DNA of 34,937 nucleotides from Bacteroidales bacterium (GCA_012518235.1 JAAYSY010000116.1:1-34937), one strand, 5' to 3'; numbered from the stretch's first letter, positions 16,403 through 26,813 are shown. The notes: generated by a model from the sequence alone, not told the origin. Translations and numbers: made by a program.

Positions 16403-17767
16403 ATGGCTATAAAACCTAGTTTACCAAAAGGAACTCGAGATTTTTCACCTGTTGAAATGGCGAAACGCAACTATATATTTGATACGATAAGAGATGTTTA
16501 TCATCTATATGGTTTTCAGCAAATCGAGACCCCAGCAATGGAAACTTTGTCTACCCTTATGGGAAAATATGGAGAGGAGGGAGACCAGTTACTCTTTAAA
16601 ATCTTAAACTCGGGAGATTACTTGTCTAAATTTTCAGATAAAGAACTATTGAGTCGCGAGAGTAATCAGTTGATCTCTAAGTTTTCAGATAAAGGATTAC
16701 GTTATGACTTAACCGTTCCTTTTGCCCGGTATGTAGTAATGCACCGTAATGAAATCACCTTTCCGTTTAAGCGTTATCAAATACAACCTGTTTGGAGAGC
16801 AGATAGACCTCAAAAAGGACGTTACAGAGAGTTTTATCAATGTGATGCTGATATTATAGGTAGTGACTCTTTACTGAATGAAATAGAGTTAGTAGAAATT
16901 ATAGATACTGTTTTTTCACAATTTGGAATACGTGTAGCCATAAAACTTAATAATAGAAAAATATTATCAGGTATTGCAGAAGTTATAGGTCAGGAAGATA
17001 AAATTGTAGATATTACAGTTGCTATAGATAAATTAGATAAAATAGGAATTGAGAATGTTCATAAAGAATTGTTGGCGAAAGGAGTTTCTCAAGAATCAAT
17101 TGAAAAACTGAAGCCTATCATTGAGTTATCTGGAACAAATAAGGATAAAATAGCAACATTAAAAACAGTATTGTCTGAGAGTGAGATAGGTCTTCAAGGG
17201 GTAAAAGAGAGTGAGTTTATATTAAATACTGTTGCTCCTATGGAGTTAACAAACGCTGTAGATTTTGACATTACTTTAGCTCGTGGCTTAAATTATTATA
17301 CAGGAGCTATTTTTGAAGTAAAAGCATTAGATGTTGAAATTGGTAGTATTACCGGTGGAGGGAGGTATGACAATCTGACAGGTGTTTTTGGGATGAAAGG
17401 AGTTTCAGGTGTAGGGATATCTTTTGGTGCTGATAGAATATTTGATGTATTGAATCAATTAGATTTATATCCTAAAGAAGCCATCCATGGCACCAGCCTT
17501 CTTTTCGTTAATTTTGGTGATGATGAGGCTTTGTTTTCGTTAAAGGCTTTAGCTGAAGTTCGTAAAGCTGGAATTTCGTCCGAAATCTATCCTGATGCTG
17601 CAAAAATGCGTAAACAAATGAGTTATGCTAACTCTAATGGAATAGAATATGTAGCAATGATAGGAGAAAGTGAGCGTAAAGCTAATAAAATAACCTTGCG
17701 AAATATGGCTACTGGAAATCAAGAATTAGTTTCATTAGAACAACTAATAAGTGAGATAGGAAAATAA
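16403..17767 (+). CDS. hisS: Histidyl-tRNA synthetase
   Basis: HisS charges tRNA-His with histidine. It is a class II synthetase: the N-terminus has [10 protein letters not shown], motif 2 lies in the region starting [20 protein letters not shown] and ending [12 protein letters not shown], the HisRS signature [14 protein letters not shown] is present, and motif 3 is [10 protein letters not shown] with [11 protein letters not shown]. The last 95 residues form the anticodon-binding domain. At 454 aa it matches other Bacteroidetes HisRS, which are longer than the E. coli enzyme (424) through an insertion between motifs 2 and 3. It is monocistronic, with a terminator 29 bases after the stop. Confidence 0.95.
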   Translation: MAIKPSLPKGTRDFSPVEMAKRNYIFDTIRDVYHLYGFQQIETPAMETLSTLMGKYGEEGDQLLFKILNSGDYLSKFSDKELLSRESNQLISKFSDKGLRYDLTVPFARYVVMHRNEITFPFKRYQIQPVWRADRPQKGRYREFYQCDADIIGSDSLLNEIELVEIIDTVFSQFGIRVAIKLNNRKILSGIAEVIGQEDKIVDITVAIDKLDKIGIENVHKELLAKGVSQESIEKLKPIIELSGTNKDKIATLKTVLSESEIGLQGVKESEFILNTVAPMELTNAVDFDITLARGLNYYTGAIFEVKALDVEIGSITGGGRYDNLTGVFGMKGVSGVGISFGADRIFDVLNQLDLYPKEAIHGTSLLFVNFGDDEALFSLKALAEVRKAGISSEIYPDAAKMRKQMSYANSNGIEYVAMIGESERKANKITLRNMATGNQELVSLEQLISEIGK

Positions 17768-17795
17768 ATATCTTACCCGTGGAATAGAAAATAAC

Positions 17796-17834
17796 AAGAG
17801 GCAGATGATAAGACAACCCATCTGCCTCTTTTTA
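17796..17834 (+). terminator. Terminator after hisS
   Basis: AAGAGGCAGATG (17796-17807) pairs perfectly with CATCTGCCTCTT (17819-17830), 12 bp with an 11-base loop, followed by TTTATT. Confidence 0.9.
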
Positions 17835-17842
17835 TTCTTAAA

Positions 17843-17891
17843 CTGTCAGAATGACTCTATCTGTCAGTCAGTTGTATGAAAATATACTTTG
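17843..17891 (+). promoter_or_regulatory. Candidate groESL promoter region with repeated CTGTCAG
   Basis: TATACTTTG (17883-17891) is a one-base-longer variant of the TAnnTTTG element. Upstream, CTGTCAG occurs twice (17843-17849 and 17861-17867), 18 bases apart in register. The second copy lies where the -33 element would be, and no TTTG is present there. No CIRCE element (the HrcA operator) is visible. The repeats could be a regulator site or an alternative promoter element, which is inference. Confidence 0.3.
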
Positions 17892-17962
17892 GCATGCTTT
17901 TAGCTTATATTAAAGTGTAAAGCAAAAAATAAATTTCAATAAAAACATTAAAAAGAAAAACT

Positions 17963-18235
17963 ATGAAGATTAAACCATTAGCAGACAGAGTTCTTATTCT
18001 TCCTGCACCTGCAGAGGAGAAAACCGTTGGAGGTATTATTATTCCTGATACAGCAAAGGAAAAACCATTAAAAGGTGAAGTGGTTGCTGTAGGACAAGGA
18101 ACCAAAGAAGAAGATATGGTACTAAAAGTAGGTGACCAAGTTCTTTATGGAAAATATGCAGGAACAGAATTAGAGGTAGAAGGAAAAAACTACTTAATCA
18201 TGCGTCAAAGTGATGTAGTAGCTGTTTTAGGTTAA
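17963..18235 (+). CDS. groES: Co-chaperonin GroES (Hsp10)
   Basis: GroES caps the GroEL barrel and closes the folding chamber. The 90-aa protein has the full cpn10 pattern: [12 protein letters not shown] at the N-terminus, the mobile loop [27 protein letters not shown], and [33 protein letters not shown] at the end (quoted in two parts: [14 protein letters not shown] and [18 protein letters not shown]). Length and start are standard. groEL begins 40 bases after its stop, the classic two-gene operon. Confidence 0.96.
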   Translation: MKIKPLADRVLILPAPAEEKTVGGIIIPDTAKEKPLKGEVVAVGQGTKEEDMVLKVGDQVLYGKYAGTELEVEGKNYLIMRQSDVVAVLG

Positions 18236-18260
18236 TTTTTTATCAAAATATAAAACATAA

Positions 18261-19907
<1,647 letters not shown>

Positions 19908-19937
19908 TCACTAGATTGATTTATAGTAATATTATGA

Positions 19938-19973
19938 TAAAGGCACTGTCTGAAAAGACAGTGCCTTTATTGT
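19938..19973 (+). terminator. Terminator of the groESL operon
   Basis: AAAGGCACTGTCT (19939-19951) pairs perfectly with AGACAGTGCCTTT (19956-19968) across a GAAA tetraloop. One further T-A pair extends the stem, and a T-rich 3' side follows. It is the strongest hairpin in the window. Confidence 0.92.
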
Positions 19974-20079
19974 TTAATTAGAATAAAAACGATCTCATAA
20001 ATTTTATTTTTCTACTTTTTTTGTTATTTTTAATGTGGGGTATACGGTATATTGCATTGATAGAGATGTTAAAATTTTT

Positions 20080-20088
20080 AAGGAGGGG
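20080..20088 (+). promoter_or_regulatory. Strong Shine-Dalgarno for the winged-helix gene
   Basis: AAGGAGGGG ends 6 bases before ATG 20095, with the GGAGG core 8 bases from the start. It is almost the full anti-SD complement. I see no comparable site before the other genes here, which have A-rich upstream sequence instead. It fixes the start of this short gene. Confidence 0.75.
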
Positions 20089-20094
20089 TAATTT

Positions 20095-20319
20095 ATGGAT
20101 AAGGTTAAAATTGGATTTTGGGCAGGAGAAGTATGGCAGTTATTAAGTGATAATTGCCGTTGGAGTTATTCTGAGTTGAAGATGAAAAGTGGTCTTAGTG
20201 ATGCAGAATTAGGTGCTGCGTTGGGGTGGTTAGCCAAAGAAAATAAAATAGTATTTGAAGGCGATGATGAAGAACAATTTTATGTTTTTTTATATTCGAG
20301 TTTTAATTTCTTCGGCTAA
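20095..20319 (+). CDS. Small winged-helix protein (DUF2582-like)
   Basis: The 74-aa protein matches the small stand-alone winged helix-turn-helix family formerly called DUF2582: GEVWQLLSDN, then the recognition region WSYSELKMKSGLSDAELGAA, LGWLAKENKIVFEG and a terminal beta wing. Members are single-domain and resemble DNA-binding modules, but their function is not established. The chain has no metal-binding motif or partner domain. It is a single gene with a terminator on either side and a very strong ribosome-binding site, which suggests high translation. Confidence 0.75.
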   Translation: MDKVKIGFWAGEVWQLLSDNCRWSYSELKMKSGLSDAELGAALGWLAKENKIVFEGDDEEQFYVFLYSSFNFFG

Positions 20320-20330
20320 ATAAATACAAT

Positions 20331-20380
20331 AAAGATCACAAGCTTAGTAATGTTTATTATTGCTAGGTCTTGTGATTTTT
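20331..20380 (+). terminator. Terminator after the winged-helix gene
   Basis: AAAGATCACAAG (20331-20342) pairs with CTTGTGATTTTT (20369-20380), 8 bp of core plus A-T extension. A second imperfect helix lies inside the loop. Confidence 0.7.
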
Positions 20381-20432
20381 GTATTTTTAGAGCTTGAAAC
20401 AATAGAATTTTATTTTTATATATAATACTATT

Positions 20433-21455
20433 ATGAGAAGTTTAACATCAGATAATAACTCGGGAGTACACCCTTTAATTTTAGAATCTATTAATAAAGC
20501 CAATGTAAATCATGCATATGGTTACGGAAATGATGAGTGGACTCGTGAGGCTGAGAAAGTAATACGAGCAACATTTAAATCGGATTGTGAGCCATTATTC
20601 GTGTTTAATGGCACAGGAGCTAATATCATAGGTTTGCAGCTTTTGGCTCGTTCTTATCACGCTATATTGTGTCCAGAGACAGCCCATATCTTTGTTGATG
20701 AGTGTGGATCACCAACAAAGATGACAGGAACTCAAATTATTCCTATCAAGACAGAGGATGGAAAACTGTCACCCGATTTAATTAAACCTTATCTTCAGGG
20801 GGTTGGTGATGAACATCGTTCACAGCCCGGAGTTATATCTATATCAGAAACCACAGAATTAGGTACAATCTATACTCCTGCTGAAATAAAGGAAATTGTA
20901 AATTTAGCTCATCAGTATGGATTGTATGTGCATATGGATGGTTCTAGATTATCAAATGCAGCAGCATCGCTAGGAGTGTCGTTAAGGTCATTAACTGCAG
21001 ATTGTGGAATTGATGTATTGAGTTTTGGTGGAACAAAGAATGGTTTAATGATGGGGGAGTGTGTCATTGTTTTTAATTCCAACTATTATGAATCTGCTCG
21101 TTATATTAGAAAACAATCAGCACAACTAGGATCTAAAATGCGTTTTATATCATGCCAATTCACATCATACTTAACGGATGATCTCTGGCTGAAAAATGCT
21201 CAACATGCTAATGATATGGCTAAGTTGCTTTATTCAAAACTTGTCGATTTTCCTCAAGTAAGGTTTTGTCAAAAGGTAGAAAGCAATCAGCTGTTTCTTA
21301 TCATGCCAAGGCCCTTAATTGATTATTTGCATCAAAATTATGGCTCTTTCTATGTTGATGAAAGGACAAACACCATTCGTTTAGTAACTTCGTTTGATAC
21401 TACTATTGAAGATGTTGAAACTTTTATTCAATGTGTTCATGAGTTTTATAAATAG
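20433..21455 (+). CDS. ltaE: Low-specificity threonine aldolase (PLP enzyme)
   Basis: Threonine aldolase cleaves L-threonine or allo-threonine to glycine and acetaldehyde, or acts in reverse. It belongs to the beta-eliminating lyase group of fold-type I PLP enzymes. The N-terminus has MRSLTSDNNSGVHPLI and NHAYGYGNDEWT, residues 169-172 are DGSR (D169 contacts the PLP ring nitrogen), and the PLP lysine is K202 in SFGGTKNGLMMGE. At 340 aa it has the usual length. It follows a terminator and converges with the acyl-CoA dehydrogenase gene. Other PLP lyases such as tyrosine phenol-lyase are longer. Confidence 0.87.
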   Translation: MRSLTSDNNSGVHPLILESINKANVNHAYGYGNDEWTREAEKVIRATFKSDCEPLFVFNGTGANIIGLQLLARSYHAILCPETAHIFVDECGSPTKMTGTQIIPIKTEDGKLSPDLIKPYLQGVGDEHRSQPGVISISETTELGTIYTPAEIKEIVNLAHQYGLYVHMDGSRLSNAAASLGVSLRSLTADCGIDVLSFGGTKNGLMMGECVIVFNSNYYESARYIRKQSAQLGSKMRFISCQFTSYLTDDLWLKNAQHANDMAKLLYSKLVDFPQVRFCQKVESNQLFLIMPRPLIDYLHQNYGSFYVDERTNTIRLVTSFDTTIEDVETFIQCVHEFYK

Positions 21456-21484
21456 CAACTAAGCAGTAGTTGAAAAATAAGGGT

Positions 21485-21528
21485 ATAATAAAAACGTCAG
21501 AGAAAAATACCTCTGACGCTTTTATTAT
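21485..21528. terminator. Bidirectional terminator between threonine aldolase and acyl-CoA dehydrogenase genes
   Basis: CGTCAGAG (21495-21502) pairs with CTCTGACG (21511-21518). The stem is flanked by complementary A-rich and T-rich tracts (ATAATAAAA and TTTTATTAT) on both sides, so it gives a U-run in either direction for the two convergent genes. Confidence 0.8.
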
Positions 21529-21564
21529 AAAATACACAAGTATTATATTACCTTGTGTTGTTTT

Positions 21565-23271
21565 TTATTTTCTATAGTAAGCTAGATCATCTTCACAGAA
21601 TCCGTCTATAAATTGAGCGTGTTTTTGTACTTCACTATCTGCAAACCGTACAAAAACATGAGCTGAAGAGTTAAATAACTCACTATTTTTTGTTGCATCT
21701 TGTAATACTAAGTGTCCCATAATAATATAGCCTGCCATTTCAACTAGGCGACGAGCATGAAAATCAGTTAGTTCTTTATTCTTTACTTCATTAATGAAAT
21801 CTACAGCTTTAGCATAAGTTTCAGCCATTTCTATTAAGCGATTTTGTAAACCACTCAATTCAGGTGCAACCGATAACTCTTCGTATGCTTTTATCTGTTT
21901 TAAGAAACTACCATTTGTAACATAGCGAATGGCAGCAACCACTTGAAGTTGAGTCGTACCTTCATAAATTGAAGTAATACGAGCGTCACGATAGAGTCTT
22001 TCACACGGATAGTCTTTCATATAACCCGATCCACCATGAATTTGAATGGCATCGTAAGTACATTGATTAGCAAATTCACTACCAATCCCTTTAGCAAGAG
22101 GTGTAAAACTATCAGCAAGTCTTGAGAAAGTTTTCATTTCCTTTCTTTCTTCAGGTGTGAGTTTTCTTTCATTGCTGATATCCTCAAGTGCTTTATATAC
22201 ATCAACAAAACGAGCAGTTTCATAGAGTAAAGAGCGAGAAGCATCCAGTTTAGCTTTCATAAGAGAAAGCATTTCTGCTACTGGAGGGAATTTTAAGATA
22301 GCTTGTCCAAATTGCTTTCTATCCTTAGCATAATCCAGAGCCTCATTGTATGCATTTTGGCAAATACCTACTGATTGAGAAGCTATACCTAATCGTGCCC
22401 CATTCATTAAAGACATTACATACTTTATAAGTCCTAGTCTTGTATCACCACAAAGCTCAGCTTTTGCATTTTTAAATACAAGCTCACAAGTAGGTGCTCC
22501 CTTAATACCCATTTTGTTTTCAATACGACGAACAGTAACCCCTCCGTTGTTTTTATCATAGATAAACATAGATAGACCTCGTCCATCGTGTGTACCTTCT
22601 TCAGATCGTGCTAAAACTAAGTGTATATCCGAGTCACCATTAGTAATAAAGCGCTTTACACCATTGAGATACCAACAATCATCTTTTTTATTATAGGTAG
22701 CTTTAAGCATAACAGCTTGTAAATCAGATCCAGCATCAGGTTCAGTTAAGTCCATTGACATGGTTTCTCCTTTGCAAACACGAGGAATAAATCTTTTTTT
22801 CTGATCCTCAGAGGCAAATTCATAAATAGTAGAGGCACAGTCTTGCAGTCCCCATACATTTTGAAAACTAGCATCACTCATACTGACTAAGTCAGCTGCC
22901 ATAATATAAGGAACCACAGGGAAGTTAAGTCCACCATAACGACGAGGCATAGACATTCCCATTAAATCAGCTTGAATACAAGCATCTATGTTTTGTTTAG
23001 TTCCTTCAGCATAGGTAACCCTTCCTCCACTGCAGGTGGGACCATTTTGATCAACATCCTCAGCATTAGGAGCAATAATATCAGTACAAATTTGTCCCAT
23101 AATCTCAAGAACACGCTCATAACTATCCATTGCATCTTCAAAATCAATGGGAGCATAGTCAAAATGTTCTTGATCAGTATAATTTCTTTCTTTCAACTCC
23201 ACAATTCTCTTCATAAGAGGGTGGTGAAGGTGGTGTTTATATTCTGGTATATCTAAAAAATAATTTTCCAT
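21565..23271 (-). CDS. Acyl-CoA dehydrogenase
   Basis: This FAD enzyme introduces a trans-2,3 double bond into acyl-CoA and passes electrons to ETF, or in anaerobes may work as the reductase of enoyl-CoA. The domain order is intact: N-terminal helical domain, the FAD-binding middle domain with MDLTEPDAGSDLQAV and WYLNGVKRFITNG, and a C-terminal helical domain with RKQFGQAI, QIHGGSGYMKDYPCERLYRD and IYEGTTQLQ. The catalytic base is probably E437 in IYEGTT. At 568 aa it is about 180 longer than short-chain enzymes, mainly through a C-terminal helical extension (residues 455-568). It follows etfA after 5 bases, so its electron partner is encoded in the same operon. Chain-length preference cannot be read. 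Confidence 0.9.
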   Translation of the reverse strand: MENYFLDIPEYKHHLHHPLMKRIVELKERNYTDQEHFDYAPIDFEDAMDSYERVLEIMGQICTDIIAPNAEDVDQNGPTCSGGRVTYAEGTKQNIDACIQADLMGMSMPRRYGGLNFPVVPYIMAADLVSMSDASFQNVWGLQDCASTIYEFASEDQKKRFIPRVCKGETMSMDLTEPDAGSDLQAVMLKATYNKKDDCWYLNGVKRFITNGDSDIHLVLARSEEGTHDGRGLSMFIYDKNNGGVTVRRIENKMGIKGAPTCELVFKNAKAELCGDTRLGLIKYVMSLMNGARLGIASQSVGICQNAYNEALDYAKDRKQFGQAILKFPPVAEMLSLMKAKLDASRSLLYETARFVDVYKALEDISNERKLTPEERKEMKTFSRLADSFTPLAKGIGSEFANQCTYDAIQIHGGSGYMKDYPCERLYRDARITSIYEGTTQLQVVAAIRYVTNGSFLKQIKAYEELSVAPELSGLQNRLIEMAETYAKAVDFINEVKNKELTDFHARRLVEMAGYIIMGHLVLQDATKNSELFNSSAHVFVRFADSEVQKHAQFIDGFCEDDLAYYRK

Positions 23272-23276
23272 GGTCT

Positions 23277-24296
23277 TTATTTTGAGTTTTGCTTGTAATA
23301 TTTAATCATTTTAGGAACTACCTCTTCAATAGTTCCATTTATTACATAATCAGCTATTTGATTAATTGGAGCTTCAGGGTCATTATTAATAGATATAATA
23401 ATTCCACTCTCTTGCATTCCTGCAATGTGTTGAATTTGTCCTGATACACCACATGCAATATATAGTTTAGGACGTACAGTTACACCTGTTTGTCCAATTT
23501 GCCTATCGGATTCTACAAATCCAGCATCAACAGCAGCACGGCTAGCACCCACTTCAGCATTTAATGTTTTAGCTAATTCAAAAAGTAGATCAAAGTTATC
23601 TTTTGATCCTACACCATATCCACCAGCAACAATGATAGGGGCACTCCCTAGATTGTTCTTAGCTTTTTCCACATGGCGTTCAATTACCTCAACAACAAAA
23701 TCTTTATCGGTAACATAATCTTTTACTGTATGGTTTATAACCTCTCCTTTGTATTTGTCAGATACAATTTGCTTTTTCATGACTCCTTCTCTAACAGTAG
23801 CCATTTGAGGGCGATGTTCTGGATTTATAATAGTTGCTACTATATTACCTCCAAAAGCAGGTCGAATTTGATAAAGTAAATTTTCATATGTTTTGTTTTC
23901 TCTTCTCTCCGTGTGGTCACCAATTTCTAGAGAGGTACAATCCGCAGTTAATCCACTAGTTAATGCAGAAGAAACTCTAGGTCCTAAGTCACGGCCAATT
24001 ACAGTAGCACCAAGTAAACAGATTTGAGGTTTCTCCTCTTGAAAAAGTTTTACTATAATAGAAGTGTGTGGAAGAGTAGTATAAGGTGACAAGCGCTTGT
24101 CATCAAAAATATGAAGTTTATCTACTCCGTAAGGAAGAATTTGAGATTTAATATTTTCTAAGTTGGCTCCTATAGCAACAGCCTCTAATTGGCATTTGAG
24201 TTCATTAGCTAACGAGCGTCCTTTAGAGAGCAACTCTAAGCTAACTTCAGCTACTTGGCCCTCTTCTATTTCGCAATAAACGAATAAATTGTTCAT
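23277..24296 (-). CDS. etfA: Electron transfer flavoprotein alpha subunit
   Basis: EtfA binds the FAD of the EtfAB heterodimer that links acyl-CoA dehydrogenase to the electron-transfer chain. The C-terminal FAD domain is clear: GASRAAVDAGFVESDRQIGQ, GVTVRPKLYIACGVSGQIQH and IISINNDPEAPINQIADYVI. The N-terminal half is the alpha/beta nucleotide-binding-like domain. At 339 aa it is of usual length. It sits between etfB (18 bases) and the acyl-CoA dehydrogenase (5 bases). Electron-bifurcating ETFs carry a second FAD in EtfB, and I cannot decide that here by eye. Confidence 0.92.
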   Translation of the reverse strand: MNNLFVYCEIEEGQVAEVSLELLSKGRSLANELKCQLEAVAIGANLENIKSQILPYGVDKLHIFDDKRLSPYTTLPHTSIIVKLFQEEKPQICLLGATVIGRDLGPRVSSALTSGLTADCTSLEIGDHTERRENKTYENLLYQIRPAFGGNIVATIINPEHRPQMATVREGVMKKQIVSDKYKGEVINHTVKDYVTDKDFVVEVIERHVEKAKNNLGSAPIIVAGGYGVGSKDNFDLLFELAKTLNAEVGASRAAVDAGFVESDRQIGQTGVTVRPKLYIACGVSGQIQHIAGMQESGIIISINNDPEAPINQIADYVINGTIEEVVPKMIKYYKQNSK

Positions 24297-24314
24297 TTAA
24301 TTAAAATTTTAGAA

Positions 24315-25187
24315 TTAGCCAATCGTATGGTTAGCTAAAAGTTCAACAATAAGTTCCTCTACCTCTTTATCACTGCTAGAGAGAGTTTTACTTTCTTTAG
24401 CTTGGAATACTATATTTTCAATCGCTTTCACTTTGGTAGGTGAACCTGAAAGACCGCACTGTTCTACATCCGCTTTAACATCTTCAACACTCCATTCAGG
24501 AATATTTAAAAACTCACGTTGATTATAAAGGTCTGTATAATCTAGATTACCTTGCTGTTTTTCGGTAATTGTTTTGGCATGTTTAAATTTCTGTACTAAT
24601 TTGGCATTACGAGGACGACAAGGGGCAGCTGATCCATTAACTGTTATAACTAGAGGCAGTGGAGCTTTCACTGTTTCTACTCCTCCGTCAATGTGTCTTT
24701 TTATTGTGATACTTTTTTGGTCTAAGGATAGAATTTCCTCAGCATATGTAACTTGAGGTAGATTTAACTTTTCTGCCACTTGAGGTCCTACTTGTGCAGT
24801 ATCACCATCAATAGCTTGTCGTCCCCCTATGATTAAGTCACATTTTCCAATTTCTTTGATCGCTGTAGCTAAAGCATAAGAAGTAGCTAATGTATCCGCA
24901 CCAGCAAAAGCCCGATCTGTTAGTAAGTATCCATTATCTGCTCCACGGTAAAGTCCTTCACGAATAATTTCTGCAGCTCTTCCAGGGCCCATGGTTAACA
25001 TAGTGACGGTAGAGCCAGGAAATTGATCTTTTATACGTAGAGCTTGCTCTAAAGCATTTAAGTCCTCTGGATTAAAAATAGCAGGTAAGGCAGAACGATT
25101 CACTGTTCCATCAGCTTTCATAGCATCCTTTCCTACATTTCGAGTATCTGGCACTTGTTTTGCCAGTACAACAATTTTAAATTTCAT
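24315..25187 (-). CDS. etfB: Electron transfer flavoprotein beta subunit
   Basis: EtfB is the partner of EtfA. The N-terminal KIVVLAKQVPDT, NPEDLNALEQALRIKDQ and TMGPGRAAEIIREGLYRGAD, and the family signature region DLIIGGRQAIDGDTAQVGP with VAEKLNLPQVTYAEEI, identify it. At 290 aa it is somewhat longer than respiratory EtfB (about 255) and nearer to anaerobe-type EtfB. It is the first gene of the etfB-etfA-acyl-CoA dehydrogenase operon, with a promoter-like element about 100 bases upstream. Confidence 0.92.
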   Translation of the reverse strand: MKFKIVVLAKQVPDTRNVGKDAMKADGTVNRSALPAIFNPEDLNALEQALRIKDQFPGSTVTMLTMGPGRAAEIIREGLYRGADNGYLLTDRAFAGADTLATSYALATAIKEIGKCDLIIGGRQAIDGDTAQVGPQVAEKLNLPQVTYAEEILSLDQKSITIKRHIDGGVETVKAPLPLVITVNGSAAPCRPRNAKLVQKFKHAKTITEKQQGNLDYTDLYNQREFLNIPEWSVEDVKADVEQCGLSGSPTKVKAIENIVFQAKESKTLSSSDKEVEELIVELLANHTIG

Positions 25188-25284
25188 AATATTAGTCTGT
25201 TATCATTTAAAATAAATACTTTTTTATATCTATATAAAAAGATATACAATTCGTCATACAAATTTAAAGAAAGTATAGACTTAG

Positions 25285-25313
25285 CAAAGTATATCACATT
25301 AAAAATGCACAAA
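25285..25313 (-). promoter_or_regulatory. Candidate promoter of the etfBA-acyl-CoA dehydrogenase operon
   Basis: Read on the minus strand, TTTG (25313-25310) and TATACTTTG (25293-25285) are present, with 21 bases between the TTTG cores. This is the same distance as in the leu promoter. The -7 element has one base more than TAnnTTTG between TA and TTTG. The leader would be about 90 bases. Confidence 0.4.
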
Positions 25314-25354
25314 TTAGTTAATCTTGAGCAATAATTAACTACAATAATAATAAA

Positions 25355-25396
25355 AAAAGCATCACTTGTTTTTATAAAACTTAAAGTGATGCTTTT
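25355..25396 (-). terminator. Terminator of the C1 peptidase gene
   Basis: AAAAGCATCACTT (25355-25367) pairs perfectly with AAGTGATGCTTTT (25384-25396), 13 bp. On the minus strand the stem is followed by a run of T, 22 bases after the peptidase stop codon. Confidence 0.85.
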
Positions 25397-25417
25397 ATAT
25401 TCGTATTTATTAATAGA

Positions 25418-26605
25418 TTAGAATCCTAGTTTTTTGGCTATGTTTTTAGGAATTGCATTTTTGTGAAGAACAATATTCATGGTTTTGTATTTAACAAAAG
25501 CTTTAGAGGCATACCAAATACCATTGTATTTGCTGTTTGTACCCCACGAGTTTTTGACCATATAATACTCTTTACCAGTTTGATCTTTAGCTATACCATA
25601 GATTAACATTCCATGATCGTCAGTAGTCTCCCAATTATCATAAGCTGTTTGTCTCATTTCTTGGTTTACTTCTTTTTCTGGACCTGGTTTAGACATTGAT
25701 TCATTTCGTTTATCTGAAGCTGAAAGTCCAGTCCAACGAGCCATATCAGAACCCGTTAAATCAGTACGTTCCATATCTGGTAAAATAGCGATACCATCTC
25801 TTGTAAATCCAACTTCACTAACATCGCTTCCCCAAGCTATGGTGTATCCATTATTTACAGCATAATCAAAAACCTCCATAAACTCATCAATAGGTAAGTT
25901 CCAGGAGAGTCCGTTACGCCAATTATCTTGAATTTCTAGAGGAAAAGCACTATAGAAAGGATGGTGTGTATACGATGTTAATGATACGTAGTCGTCTGCT
26001 TGTAAACCTAATTCGTCCGCAAAGCTATTAGGAGTATACTCTTTACCATTATAGGTGAATTTTTCAGGACAAGCACCTAAATAAGTATCATAAATAGATA
26101 CTAATCCCTCTTTCCACACAGGAGTTAATTTAGTATGTCTTCCTTTAGCTATAGCATTCACATAGCCTTCAGCTACAGCATCTAATTCACTATGAACATG
26201 TGCTGTATCTCCATACATAATACCTTCCATAGCTTCTTGTGGAACCAGTCCATAGTGTTTTAAGCAGTAAATAACATCATAGAAACTACCACCAGGAGAA
26301 AATGAACTTTCGCCGTGTAAACGAACATAGTTTATTGCACGATCTACCATTGTATGATGTACTACAAACATTTCAGATAGGTCATACTCTCCTTTATTAA
26401 GACGTAATAATTCTGATTCTAAAAGTCCTAATCCAGAGAAGCTCCAACAAGTACTCGATCTATTTTGGTTTTTTACTGGAGTTATAGGGTTTTCTTTAAC
26501 CGTTGTAAACTGAAATCCTTTAGTCTCGTTTTCTGTTGTGTTTTGTGCACTAAGAGATGTGCAGAATAAACCTAAAAGGACAATGAGTCCTAATTTCTTT
26601 ATCAT
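25418..26605 (-). CDS. Exported C1-family cysteine peptidase (bleomycin hydrolase/PepC-like)
   Basis: The papain-fold core of the C1B aminopeptidase group is present: TPVKNQNRSSTCWSFSGLG carries the oxyanion Q47 and catalytic C53, DDHGMLIYGIAKD carries the histidine and MVKNSWGTNSKYNGIWY the asparagine. The protein has a signal peptide (MIKKLGLIVLLGLFCTSLSA, cleaved near residue 20), so it works outside the cytoplasm, whereas classical bleomycin hydrolase and PepC are cytosolic. At 395 aa it is shorter than PepC (about 445). Bacteroidales commonly encode such exported aminopeptidase C proteins. It is transcribed alone with its own -7 element and terminator. Whether it is an aminopeptidase or endopeptidase cannot be read with certainty. 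Confidence 0.87.
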   Translation of the reverse strand: MIKKLGLIVLLGLFCTSLSAQNTTENETKGFQFTTVKENPITPVKNQNRSSTCWSFSGLGLLESELLRLNKGEYDLSEMFVVHHTMVDRAINYVRLHGESSFSPGGSFYDVIYCLKHYGLVPQEAMEGIMYGDTAHVHSELDAVAEGYVNAIAKGRHTKLTPVWKEGLVSIYDTYLGACPEKFTYNGKEYTPNSFADELGLQADDYVSLTSYTHHPFYSAFPLEIQDNWRNGLSWNLPIDEFMEVFDYAVNNGYTIAWGSDVSEVGFTRDGIAILPDMERTDLTGSDMARWTGLSASDKRNESMSKPGPEKEVNQEMRQTAYDNWETTDDHGMLIYGIAKDQTGKEYYMVKNSWGTNSKYNGIWYASKAFVKYKTMNIVLHKNAIPKNIAKKLGF

Positions 26606-26630
26606 GATATTTATATTTAACGTTCAATGA

Positions 26631-26638
26631 CAAATATA
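26631..26638 (-). promoter_or_regulatory. -7 promoter element for the C1 peptidase gene
   Basis: On the minus strand this reads TATATTTG, an exact TAnnTTTG match, 25 bases before the start at 26605. No -33 TTTG is found at the usual distance. Confidence 0.45.
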
Positions 26639-26779
26639 ACTTAAATAAGGCGAAGAGGATAACAGTTTGTTTATAGACTCTTATTTTTTGTTATTTATTA
26701 ACCAATAAAGCAAAAAAGGATGGGTGTGTTGTTTGTATTAAAATGATAGGAATATAAGCTATTTTATAAGGAATTAATT

Positions 26780-26787
26780 TATATTTG
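26780..26787 (+). promoter_or_regulatory. -7 promoter element for the patatin-like gene
   Basis: TATATTTG matches TAnnTTTG exactly, 26 bases before ATG 26814. No -33 TTTG is found at the usual distance. Confidence 0.45.
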
Positions 26788-26813
26788 GTCTTGGATTAAG
26801 AAAACTACTCAAT

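Noticed and set aside
22972-23256. 94-codon plus-strand ORF antisense to the acyl-CoA dehydrogenase gene
   Set aside because: It is a shadow of a well-conserved coding sequence and has no family similarity. The same applies to the other antisense ORFs inside recQ, the DPP III gene, etfA, the efflux channel gene and the RND pump gene.
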